Shown here piece after piece: positions 1 through 8,400 of a DNA stretch of 14,714 nt; within the stretch, counting starts at the first letter, position 1, and every line of letters starts with the position of its first letter. The position numbers were made by a program, and so were the translations under genes. The notes under the pieces are model-generated. The model was not told the origin of the DNA. It saw only the letters and a program-made list of their open reading frames with translations, and did not search any database. This DNA is from an uncultured Pseudomonadota bacterium (GTDB taxonomy: Bacteria; Desulfobacterota_B; Binatia; UBA9968), in NCBI GenBank assembly GCA_946478635.1, contig CAMLCX010000063.1:1-14714 (forward strand), written 5' to 3'.

Positions 1-199
1 CAAAGGCCCCCGCGTTGTTTCGCAAGCCTGAAAAAATAAGTGGGAATTTTCAGCTCATTCCAATCAATTTCTCTGGTATCCACGTTGCGTAAGCATTAGG
101 TACATCTGACACTATCGCGAATTCTAGAACACACGAATGAGTAAATGCAAAGCAGCATGGAGAGCGGAGCTGGATTGAAAGGGAGTTCCTTGCTATTAC

Positions 200-211
200 C
201 CGGCATGCCGG
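200..211. promoter_or_regulatory. 12-bp perfect palindrome upstream of the stress-protein gene
   Basis: CCGGCATGCCGG is a perfect self-complementary 12-mer located 50 bp before the start codon of the universal stress protein. It could be a protein-binding site or a hairpin in the mRNA leader. I see no convincing -35/-10 pair in bases 1-261, so its relation to a promoter is unknown. A chance GC-rich palindrome is also possible. Confidence 0.3.
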
Positions 212-261
212 CGCCCGTTGCGATTTTTCATTCACGACGCATTTAGAGAGGAGGCAATTTC

Positions 262-687
262 ATGGCGACAAATCACTATGTGGTCCCGATTGATTTTTCG
301 CGTGGCTCGGAGAAGGCTTTGGGCTTCGCGATAAAGTTGGCGCGGGAAAGGCGCGGAAAAGTCACTGCATTGCACGTTGTACCCGCCGAGATGGTCTATG
401 CTCCGATCGGCCAAAGTTTGGATTTTTATAGTTTAATGGAGCGCGATGCGCGAGAAAATTATCGCCGGCTGCTGCGCCGCAAACGGTTGCAGCCTAAGGA
501 CTGCGTGCTGGTGCTCGCGCGCGGCACGGACTTCGCGGACACTATCGTGCGCCAAGCGAAAAAGCTGCGCGCGTCCATGATCGTGATGGGAAGTCACGGC
601 AAGACGGGTCTGCGCCGGCTGCTGCTTGGCAGCGTTGCCGAACGTACCTTGCGTTATGCAGCGTGTCCTGTGCTGATCGTGAAATAA
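262..687 (+). CDS. UspA-family universal stress protein (ATP-binding type)
   Basis: This 141-aa single-domain cytoplasmic protein matches the universal stress protein fold. It opens with the strand NHYVVPIDFS, whose Asp11 is the usual nucleotide-contacting acid. It ends with the ATP-binding signature G-2X-G-9X-G-S (G110, G113, G123, S124), followed by the typical last strand CPVLIVK. Proteins with this signature usually bind ATP, dimerise and help the cell survive starvation, oxidative or respiratory stress; the exact role here cannot be read from sequence. The ATG start is well supported: AGGAGG at 249-254 lies 7 bases upstream. The middle is rich in Arg and Lys. The gene converges with the acyl-CoA synthetase gene 28 bases downstream, so the two are not co-transcribed. 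Confidence 0.93.
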   Translation: MATNHYVVPIDFSRGSEKALGFAIKLARERRGKVTALHVVPAEMVYAPIGQSLDFYSLMERDARENYRRLLRRKRLQPKDCVLVLARGTDFADTIVRQAKKLRASMIVMGSHGKTGLRRLLLGSVAERTLRYAACPVLIVK

Positions 688-715
688 TAGGGGCGGGGGA
701 GGAGCCCTCTGTTAA

Positions 716-3442
716 CTAGCCAATACGTATGCGCGTATCGACGATTTGACAGCCGTGTCCCGGCGGCAGCGCCATAATCGGATTGAACTCCAATTCGGAA
801 ATCTGCGGCACTTCTTCCACCAGCCGGGCCACTCTCAAGAGCAAAGCTTCGACGGCGGGGATATCCGCGGCTGGATGGCCGCGGTAGCCTTCCAAGAGGG
901 GAAATCCTTTGATCCCCCGAACCATTTCCGCGGCGTCCCTATCGGTGATTGGCGTGACGCGAAAACAAACATCCTTTAGAATCTCCACGTGAATCCCGCC
1001 CAAACCGAAGCCGATCAGCGGGCCAAAAAGAGCATCTTGAGTAACGCCGATCATTAGCTCGACGCCCTCGGAAATCATCGGCTGCACCAAGACGCCGTCC
1101 ATTTCATTGAGCTTGCCGGCATGTTCCAGACGCTGTTGAATCTCTTCGAACGCTGCCTTTACCGCTGATTCATCCTTTAGATTGAGTCGTACAGCGCCGA
1201 ATTCGGTTTTATGAACAATGGTGCGGGAGGCGAGCTTCAGCGCCACAGGAAATCCAATCTGGCGGGCCAGCGAAGCTGCTTCGTCCGCGCTGCGGCGAAT
1301 TCCCCCGGGCGGCAGCGGCACGGCGAAAGCGGAAAGGACTTGGCGCGCTTCTTCGCCCGATAACCAAGTCGCGCCGCGGTCGCGCAGGATCTGCTCGCAC
1401 AATGCGCGCGCATCTTGTGGCCGGATATCCTCAAAGTCGAGGATCATGCCTGCGGGACGTTTTCGCCACTCAGCGTATTTCGCCAGCTTGCTGAGAACCC
1501 GCGCAGCGCTTTCGGGGAAGGCCACGTTGGGCAATTGTTCGGATCCACGGGATGCAGGCTTCGAAATTTCACCTTCATTCATGATGCAGGTGATTACCGG
1601 TTTGCCGGCGCCAGTCTTCGCTCTGCCCGCGCTCACGCCCCGGTGAACTTCGCGTGAGATGGCCGCAAAGTCGGCAAGGCCCACATTAATGGTGAGAACG
1701 ATCAGCGCGTCCGTTTCATGGGCGCAAAGCAAAATCTCTACGGCCCTGCGGAAATCGTCCGCAGAGGCGGACGCGATCATGTCCACGGGGTTCTCCACGC
1801 TCGCCTCTGGCGATAGAAATTCTCTCAACTGGCGCTTGGTTTGACGGCTCGGTTGTTGGACCACGAGCTCGTTCGCCTCGCAGGCGTCGGCGCAGAGGAT
1901 ACCGAGACCGCCGGCATTGGTGAGGATCGCGATGCGGCGCCCTCTGGGCAGCGGCTGACTACTGAGCGTGAGCGCGATATCGAACATTTCGCCCAGGGTC
2001 TCTGCCCGGATCACGCCGGTTTGATGAAACAAGGCATCAACGGCAACATCATCGGCAGCAAGAGCGGCGGTGTGCGAGCCGGCCGCGCGCCGCCCGGCAC
2101 CGGTTCGTCCCGCTTTGACGGCAACGATTGGCTTATTGGAGCTTACGCGCCTCGCAATGCGCGCGAAACGGCGCGGGTTCCCGAACGATTCCAAGTAAAG
2201 AAGAATGACCCTTGTGCGATCGTCTTCCTCCCAATATTGAAGCAGATCGTTACCGGAAATGTCGGCTTTGTTGCCGACGCTGACAAAGCTTGAAAGGCCT
2301 AAACTGCGTTGTTGGGCTAAATTGATAACCGCCAACCCGAGGGCGCCACTTTGAGAGCAGAAGGCGACATTTCCCGGCGCCGGAAAATCCGGCGCAAAAG
2401 ACGCGTTCAAGCGAACCTCTGGGTCGGTGGTGAGCAAACCGAGACAGTTGGGCCCGACCATACGCATGCCGTAGCCGCGGATCTTGTCGAGGAGCTGTTG
2501 TTGGCGCTTTTGTCCTTCTGCTCCGACTTCGGCGAATCCGGCCGAGATGACGACCGCGGCGCGTACGCCCCGAGCAGCGCAATCATCGACGACGCCGCTA
2601 ACGGCGCCGTAGGGTACCGCCACGACGACCAAATCGGGAGCGCCGGGTAACTCGCCCAGGTTAGGGTAAGCTTTCAGTGACGCCACGCTATCGCTCTTGG
2701 GATTTACGGGGTACACCGGACCTTTGTAGCCGGCGCTGATGATGGCGTTTAAGATTCGCGTGCCAATATTGTTGGGGTTCCGTGACGCGCCGACTACCGC
2801 GATGGAACTTGGGTGAAAGAACGGGCGCAGCGACGCGACGGTCGCGACACGATCAAGGAGCTCGGCGCGAGCGACGCTGGTTTCGCTCGGCATCACGGAA
2901 AGATCGATTTCCACGTCGCCATGGTCGACTCGAGAACGGCACTCAAAACCGGATTTACGAAAAACATCCAGCATCGGGCGATTGTCAGGCCTGGTGATCG
3001 CCCAAAAACGGCGAAAGCCATTGCGCACCGCCAGGACAGCCAATCGTTCTAGTAGCAGGGGCCCGATTCCTTTGCCTTGAAAGGCGTCATCCACGGCCAA
3101 CGCAATTTCGGCCGTCGCTTCACCATGAGCCATGTAATTTGCGGATGCGATAATACGAGATCTGTCGCCCGACGCGCGCGTGACAATCAGACAAAGGCGT
3201 TTGCGCGGATCGGAATCGTCGCAAAAAGCATCGATCAGCTTGGCGCTAGGTTCGGCTGTCGAGAAAAACCTTCGCTGGCGGGAATCCTTGGATAGTCTGT
3301 TAAAAAACCCCGTCATTAGTTCTCGGTCCCGAGGGCGCGCCAAACGAACCGTCGCAGTGGTCCCATCGCGCAGGATCAACCGACCGGCTTCGGCGGAGTC
3401 CTGATACGGCACCGGCAGATATCGCGGATGAATGGCGGGCAT
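716..3442 (-). CDS. GNAT acetyltransferase-ADP-forming acyl-CoA synthetase fusion
   Basis: This is a 908-aa protein when read from the ATG at 3442. Residues about 20-180 are a GNAT domain with the acetyl-CoA loop QGKGIG at 122-127. A Rossmann CoA-binding domain follows, starting at HPSSIAVVGASRNPNNIG (about 210). Next come the ligase subdomains, with SHTAALA carrying the candidate phosphorylated His457 and the NPVDM motif near 551. An ATP-grasp domain (about 694-902) has the HKTEFGAV motif with His744 and a terminal ELEFNPIM. This matches ADP-forming acetyl/acyl-CoA synthetases, which make ATP from acyl-CoA, ADP and phosphate, or the reverse. Fusions to GNAT are known as Pat protein acetyltransferases; Salmonella Pat has GNAT at the C-terminus and lacks the catalytic His. 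Here GNAT is N-terminal and the His is kept, so either or both activities are possible. An in-frame TTG at 3526 would add 28 residues with no domain similarity. Neither start has a clear Shine-Dalgarno. Confidence 0.9.
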   Translation of the reverse strand: MPAIHPRYLPVPYQDSAEAGRLILRDGTTATVRLARPRDRELMTGFFNRLSKDSRQRRFFSTAEPSAKLIDAFCDDSDPRKRLCLIVTRASGDRSRIIASANYMAHGEATAEIALAVDDAFQGKGIGPLLLERLAVLAVRNGFRRFWAITRPDNRPMLDVFRKSGFECRSRVDHGDVEIDLSVMPSETSVARAELLDRVATVASLRPFFHPSSIAVVGASRNPNNIGTRILNAIISAGYKGPVYPVNPKSDSVASLKAYPNLGELPGAPDLVVVAVPYGAVSGVVDDCAARGVRAAVVISAGFAEVGAEGQKRQQQLLDKIRGYGMRMVGPNCLGLLTTDPEVRLNASFAPDFPAPGNVAFCSQSGALGLAVINLAQQRSLGLSSFVSVGNKADISGNDLLQYWEEDDRTRVILLYLESFGNPRRFARIARRVSSNKPIVAVKAGRTGAGRRAAGSHTAALAADDVAVDALFHQTGVIRAETLGEMFDIALTLSSQPLPRGRRIAILTNAGGLGILCADACEANELVVQQPSRQTKRQLREFLSPEASVENPVDMIASASADDFRRAVEILLCAHETDALIVLTINVGLADFAAISREVHRGVSAGRAKTGAGKPVITCIMNEGEISKPASRGSEQLPNVAFPESAARVLSKLAKYAEWRKRPAGMILDFEDIRPQDARALCEQILRDRGATWLSGEEARQVLSAFAVPLPPGGIRRSADEAASLARQIGFPVALKLASRTIVHKTEFGAVRLNLKDESAVKAAFEEIQQRLEHAGKLNEMDGVLVQPMISEGVELMIGVTQDALFGPLIGFGLGGIHVEILKDVCFRVTPITDRDAAEMVRGIKGFPLLEGYRGHPAADIPAVEALLLRVARLVEEVPQISELEFNPIMALPPGHGCQIVDTRIRIG

Positions 3443-3848
3443 ACTTAGTTTTAAGACGAGCGCGTAGGAACTTTCAAGGAAAACCAAAGATATGCCGATG
3501 CGGAACGCGGCGCAAACATTTCGCAACTATTTGGAAACAGGTGAACGGGTTGGATGCCGCTGCGAGTTCCGCTGCTAATTGTAAGCATTGCGAACAAAAC
3601 TCTTCCAGCGTCTCGATCCGGCTTGCCTATTCCACAGATCGAAGTATGCGGGATCCGTTGAGCATCTCTACCGCCAACCTTTTGTAACAAATCAACGGTC
3701 GGGCTATTCCGCCCCATTCGCAGAAACCAAATTCAAATGCCCCAACGGAGCACCCAGCGCCATTGCGAGCCATGTGAATTTACGATCGGATTTTGGGAGT
3801 TTTTAGCCAATCCTCTCCTGGTATTGGCCTTGCTCTATAGCGGCAGCC
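3443..3848. other. Divergent intergenic region, no gene recognised
   Basis: About 400 bases separate the start of the leftward synthetase gene from that of the rightward TPR gene, so both promoters probably lie here. Short open frames exist on both strands (for example 3451-3717 minus and 3588-3806 plus), but they show no recognisable motif or ribosome-binding site. A 6-bp inverted repeat, GCCAAT at 3806-3811 and ATTGGC at 3823-3828, lies about 20-40 bases before the TPR start and could be an operator or leader hairpin. I cannot name a convincing promoter. Confidence 0.5.
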
Positions 3849-4514
3849 ATGAGCATCACGGAAAAGAAAACCACTGTAATGGAATTGACTGAACAAACTC
3901 CGGATACCGAAGGGCTTCTGCTCGCGCGTTTGGAAAGTAGCACGACCAGCGAGGATTATTTTCGCTGGTTGCTGTTCGTGGTCGGCTTTTATCGAGGCAC
4001 AAACAAGACTGACGCGGCCACTCGGTTGCTCGAAGGTTTCATTGAGTTGAGTAAGGACCCAGAACAATCGGCCCACTGTCACTTGGCCCTAGGGCAGATC
4101 GCCACAGATGAGCAACGCCATGAGGCCGCCCTCAACCATTTCTCCGCGGCATTGGAGGTGGCGCCGAAGCGGCGCAAGGTTGTCTATGTCTTGCACAATA
4201 ATATCGGCTACTGCCTGAATTCGCTCGGGCGCTTTACCGAGGGGGAACGGCACTGCCGCGCCGCGATTGAAATCGACTGGACGCGAGCCAGCGGCTATCG
4301 AAACCTCGGGGTAAGTCTCAACGGTCAGAAAAATATTTTAGGGGCGGCCTGGGCCCTGGTGGAGGCCGTGAAAGCGGAAGAAGCGGATCATCGCGCGCGC
4401 GAATTGCTCGAAAAGTTGCTCGCAATCCATCCAGTACTCGGCATTCAATGCCCCTGGATCCTGCAAACGCTCAGTCCGGATCAAAGTAAGATTCCCGAGC
4501 TCCCTGTGATGTGA
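3849..4514 (+). CDS. Tetratricopeptide-repeat protein
   Basis: This 221-aa soluble protein has no signal peptide or membrane segment. Three consecutive TPR-like helix pairs are visible: about 75-106 (with LALGQ, AALNHFSAALEVAP), 113-146 (LHNNIGYCLNSLGRF, AIEID) and 147-180 (GYRNLGVSLNGQ, GAAWALVEAVKAE). A helical N-terminal segment and a short proline-containing tail flank them. TPR modules bind other proteins or peptides; the partner cannot be inferred. The gene stands alone: divergent from the synthetase, and separated from the Lrp-type gene by about 400 bases with a terminator-like hairpin. The ATG at 3849 is the first in frame, but no strong ribosome-binding site precedes it or the alternative ATG at 3879 (MELTEQ). 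Confidence 0.8.
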   Translation: MSITEKKTTVMELTEQTPDTEGLLLARLESSTTSEDYFRWLLFVVGFYRGTNKTDAATRLLEGFIELSKDPEQSAHCHLALGQIATDEQRHEAALNHFSAALEVAPKRRKVVYVLHNNIGYCLNSLGRFTEGERHCRAAIEIDWTRASGYRNLGVSLNGQKNILGAAWALVEAVKAEEADHRARELLEKLLAIHPVLGIQCPWILQTLSPDQSKIPELPVM

Positions 4515-4526
4515 AACATCCCACTC

Positions 4527-4551
4527 TAGGGCGCTCTTCAGCAGCGCTCTA
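4527..4551 (+). terminator. Hairpin terminator candidate after the TPR gene
   Basis: TAGGGCGCT (4527-4535) pairs with AGCGCTCTA (4543-4551) to give nine pairs including one G-U, around a 7-base loop, 12 bases past the TPR stop codon. The downstream bases are only moderately T-rich (GTTTCTCTTCTCC), so intrinsic termination may be inefficient. Confidence 0.45.
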
Positions 4552-4842
4552 TCGCGTCAAGTTTCTCTTCTCCTGATCGCTCGTCTTTTGCCCGGCCGCG
4601 CGCCGCCTCATAGGCTGGACGCTGCGCGTCTAATTTTGAATCGCTGTGGATTCCGATACTCCGCGGCTTGCTGCGGGTAGTTCGATCTTTAACCTCTCCA
4701 GTCGGGTGCGTGGTGTATTTTACTCACGTCGCTGCAAGCTTCCTTGTCGAATGCGGGTGGCGCGGACAGTTCGACTAATCTTGATCGACCAGGCGCAGCT
4801 CTCATTAAAAACACAGACATTGGCAAATTTTCCTGTTCCACC
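4552..4842. other. Intergenic stretch, no gene recognised
   Basis: Between the TPR terminator hairpin and the Lrp-gene promoter I find no supported gene. A 66-codon frame at 4646-4846 starts with GTG, has no Shine-Dalgarno and gives an Arg-rich sequence without a recognisable pattern. No tRNA or known RNA motif was seen. Base composition shifts to AT-rich after about 4800, marking the regulatory region of the next gene. Confidence 0.4.
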
Positions 4843-4871
4843 TTGACAAGCGAAATAACCGATGACATAAA
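4843..4871 (+). promoter_or_regulatory. Sigma-70-type promoter for the Lrp/glutamate synthase block
   Basis: A perfect TTGACA -35 box (4843-4848) is followed after 17 bp by CATAAA (4866-4871), a 4-of-6 match to the -10 consensus. Transcription would start near 4878, giving a leader of about 34 bases before the regulator's start codon. Palindromes lie downstream of it, at CTTATAAG (4888-4895) and TTAATTAA (4903-4910). They suit autoregulation by an Lrp/AsnC protein, which typically binds AT-rich imperfect palindromes. Confidence 0.55.
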
Positions 4872-4911
4872 AAGGTAAGGTTTTTCACTTATAAGACTTA
4901 ATTTAATTAAC

Positions 4912-5397
4912 TTGTTAGACCAAATCGATTTAAAAATACTTTTTATTCTTCAAAATGACGGTAGGCGGCGACTCGCGGACATAGCCGATGAAGTTGACCT
5001 GTCGGCGCCTGCGGTCATGGAGCGGGTCAAAAAGCTCGAAGCCGGCGGTGTCATCCGCGGCTATCACGCTTTGCTTGACGGTAAGAAGGTCGGTAAGGAC
5101 ATTACAGCCTTCATCGGCGTATCGGTCGGCAACCAGCGGGACATCGACAAATTCGCAGTGCGCATGATGCGCTACGCTGATGTCCTCGAATGTCATCATG
5201 TCACCGGCGATGAAAGTTTTATCCTTAAGGTCAAATCGGCTAACACAGTCGCATTGGAGAAATTGCTCGGCGATATTCGTTCGGTCGAGGGGGTTACCCG
5301 AACCGTGACGAAAGTCGTCCTATCGACAGCAAAGGAAGGCCTGACCCTGGAGCTGGACGCGGGCCTAGCGGAGAATGGGCCGGGCAAAAAAAAATAA
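4912..5397 (+). CDS. Lrp/AsnC-family transcriptional regulator
   Basis: This 161-aa protein shows the full two-domain layout of the feast/famine regulators. An N-terminal winged helix-turn-helix (about 2-55) opens with LDQIDLKILFILQNDGRR, with the recognition region LSAPAVMERVKKLEAGGVIRGY. A C-terminal RAM ligand-binding and oligomerisation domain (about 65-145) contains HHVTGDESFILKVKSAN. Such proteins form octamers, bind an amino acid and bend DNA. The start is unusual: the frame has no ATG near the expected N-terminus, and the TTG at 4912 gives a family-typical beginning. Upstream the frame is open only back to 4879, and there is no Shine-Dalgarno at the normal distance. It lies 73 bp before gltB on the same strand. 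E. coli Lrp activates gltBDF, so control of the downstream glutamate synthase genes, plus self-control, is a reasonable inference. The C-terminal KKK tail is local. Confidence 0.9.
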   Translation: MLDQIDLKILFILQNDGRRRLADIADEVDLSAPAVMERVKKLEAGGVIRGYHALLDGKKVGKDITAFIGVSVGNQRDIDKFAVRMMRYADVLECHHVTGDESFILKVKSANTVALEKLLGDIRSVEGVTRTVTKVVLSTAKEGLTLELDAGLAENGPGKKK

Positions 5398-5470
5398 ACT
5401 ATCTGAGTTACTTTGGGTGGGATCGGTCGTGATTGACGCGGAAAATAAAAATTAGGTGCGGGGTGAGACT

Positions 5471-8400
5471 ATGAGCCAGGGTGATTTACCGCCTAAACAA
5501 GGATTGTACGATCCGCGCTTCGAGCACGATGCTTGCGGCGTTGGTTTTGTCGTGAATATCAAAGGGGAGAAGTCCCACGAAATCGTCGAGCAAGCGCTGA
5601 CCGTGTTGGAGAATCTCGATCATCGGGGCGCGTGCGGCTGTGAAGAGAACACCGGCGACGGCGCCGGTGTTTTGCTACAAGTTCCTCACGCGTTTTTGAA
5701 GGATGCCTGCGCCGGGTTGGGATTTCAGCTTCCGGATCCCGGTGAATATGGGGTGGGCATGATTTTCTTGCCGGACCAAAGAGATCAGCGGCGGCGCTTC
5801 GAAAAGAAAATCGAAGAAATCATCGCCGATGCCGGGCAGAAGCTTCTCGGCTGGCGCAAAGTACCGACGGACAACATGTATCTCGGCGATACCGCCAAGG
5901 AGTTCGAACCGTTCGTGCGGCAGGTTTTTATCGGCCGCGGAGCCGGCGTCGCCGATGACTTGGCGTTCGAACGCAAACTTTATGTTATTCGCCGGCGCGC
6001 GGAGAACGCGATCCGATACGCGGGCCTTGCCGGCGGTAATTTCTTCTATATTCCGAGCATGTCCTGCCGTACGCTTATTTACAAAGGCATGTTGACGCCG
6101 CGCCAGGTGGCGACGTTTTACCCCGATCTTGCCGATCCTCTGATCGAAACCGCCATTGCCGTGGTCCACTCGCGCTTCAGCACCAATACGTTCCCGAGTT
6201 GGGGGCGGGCGCATCCGTATCGCTATTTGATCCATAACGGCGAGATCAATACCCTTCGCGGCAATGAAAACTGGATGTATGCCCGCCAGGGCATGCTAGC
6301 CTCCGAACTGTTTGGCGAAGATCTGAAAAAAGTCTTCCCGATCATTCAGGAGGACGGCAGCGACTCGGCGAAGTTCGACAACTGCCTGGAGTTTCTGGCA
6401 TTGAGCGGTCGCTCCTTGCCTCACGCCGTCATGATGATGATCCCCGAGCCCTGGGAAAATCATGAGAGCATGGAAGAGAAGAAGCGGGCCTTCTACGATT
6501 ATCACAGCACTTTGATGGAGCCGTGGGATGGACCGGCATCGATCGCATTTACCGATGGCACCGTGGTTGGCGCCGTGCTCGATCGCAACGGGTTGAGGCC
6601 GTCGCGTTACTACGTCACCAAGGACGATCTCGTCATCATGGCCTCCGAAGTCGGCGTGCTCGATGTGCCGCCGGAACGGATTTTGGAAAAGCGCCGCCTT
6701 CAGCCTGGGAAAATGTTCCTTGTCGATACCAGCGAGGGCCGCATCATCAGCGACGAAGAAATCAAGCAGGAGATGGCGTCAGCCAAGCCGTATGGTAAAT
6801 GGTTAAAAGATAACATCGTACGCTTTACCGATCTGCCCGACGTCAAGGAAGAGGAGCCCAAACCGAACCATCAGGCAACGTTGCAGCGGCTGCAAACCTT
6901 CGGCTACAACTTCGAAGATCTGCGAATCAATATCGGACCGATGGCGCAGAACGGCATTCAGCCCGTTGGCTCCATGGGGACGGACACGCCGCTGGCGGTT
7001 TTATCCGACAAGCCGCAGCTGCTGTACAATTATTTCAAAGAGCTGTTCGCCCAAGTTACCAATCCGCCCATCGATCCCATTCGCGAGGAATTGATCACAT
7101 CGACGGCATTGACGATCGGCAGCGAAGGCAATCTCGTCGATCCCAAGCCCGAGAGTTGCCACCAGCTCCGATTGCCTGATCCAATTCTTAAGAACTCTGA
7201 CATGGAAAAGCTGCGTCGCATCGACCAGCCGGGCATCAAGTCGGCGACTTTGCCGATCTTGTTCAAGGCGAGCGACGGCAAGGCCGGCCTGGAGCGCGCG
7301 TTAGGAAATCTGTTCAAAGCGGCCGACAAAGCGATTGCTGCGGAAACAACGATCCTGATTTTATCGGACCAAGGCGTTGATCGCACGATGGCACCGATTC
7401 CGGCGCTACTTGCAACCGCCGGCTTGCATCATCACTTGATCCGCACCGGAAAACGCACGCGGGTGGGCTTGGTTGTCGAATCGGGCGAGCCCCGCGAAGT
7501 GCACCATTTTTGCCTGCTACTCGGCTACGGAGCGCAGGCAATCAATCCGTATCTGGTTTACGAATGCTTGAACGACATGATCCACGAGGGATTGTTGCCG
7601 AATCTTTCGTACCACGATGCGGTCAAGGGTTACGACAAGGCGGTTTACAAGGGCGTCGTGAAGGTGATGGCCAAGATGGGCATCTCGACCATCAAGTCCT
7701 ACTGCGGCGCGCAAATCTTCGAAGCCGTCGGCCTCGGGAAAGAACTGGTCGACAAATATTTTACCTGGACGCCGTCGCGGATTGGCGGCATCGGTCTTGC
7801 CGAGATCGCCCGCGAAGCTGAGCAACAGCATGCGCGCGCCTTTCCCACCTATCCGTTTAACGGCCATACGCTTGAAGTGTACGGTCAATACCAGTACCGC
7901 AAGGATGGCGAGCTGCATCTGTTCAATCCTCGAACGATTCACTTGCTGCAGAAAGCTACTCGCGCAAATGACTATAAAACATTTAAAGAATACAGCCGGC
8001 TGATCGACGATCAGTCGGAGCGGATGGCGACGATGCGCGGGCTCATGACATTGAAATACGACTCGAAGGCCATTCCGATAGAAGAAGTCGAGCCGGTGGA
8101 CGAGATCGTCAAGCGCTTCAAGACCGGCGCGATGTCTTACGGGTCGATCAGCAAAGAGGCGCACGAAACGCTCGCGATTGCGATGAATCGAATCGGCGGC
8201 AAGAGCAATACCGGCGAGGGCGGTGAGGACCCGGCGCGTTATACGGTCGAGCCCAACGGCGACTCGAAGAACAGTGCGATCAAGCAAGTGGCATCCGGGC
8301 GCTTCGGAGTGACGAGTTACTATCTGACTCAAGCCAAAGAGCTGCAGATCAAAATGGCCCAGGGTGCCAAGCCGGGAGAAGGCGGTGAGCTTCCCGGCCG

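Noticed and set aside
1..60. GCCTGAAAAAATAAG, resembling the 5' strand of the later GEMM aptamer.
   Set aside because: None of the other GEMM-I elements (GNRA-capped P1b, GGAAAGCC, 3' core) follow, so the resemblance is to a short A-rich stretch only.
688..715. A possible terminator between the convergent stress-protein and synthetase genes (GAGG-AGC-CCTC).
   Set aside because: The stem is only four pairs with a 3-base loop and no T-run, too weak to annotate.
3443..3526. A 28-residue N-terminal extension of the synthetase fusion from a TTG.
   Set aside because: The added residues do not belong to the GNAT domain, and the ATG at 3442 begins a sequence that runs directly into the domain. Kept only as an alternative start.
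3451..3717. An 88-codon minus-strand frame in the divergent spacer.
   Set aside because: It overlaps the start of the synthetase frame, has no ribosome-binding site and no recognisable motif.
5675..6235. A 186-codon minus-strand frame inside gltB.
   Set aside because: It is antisense to the conserved glutaminase domain coding sequence, with no independent evidence.
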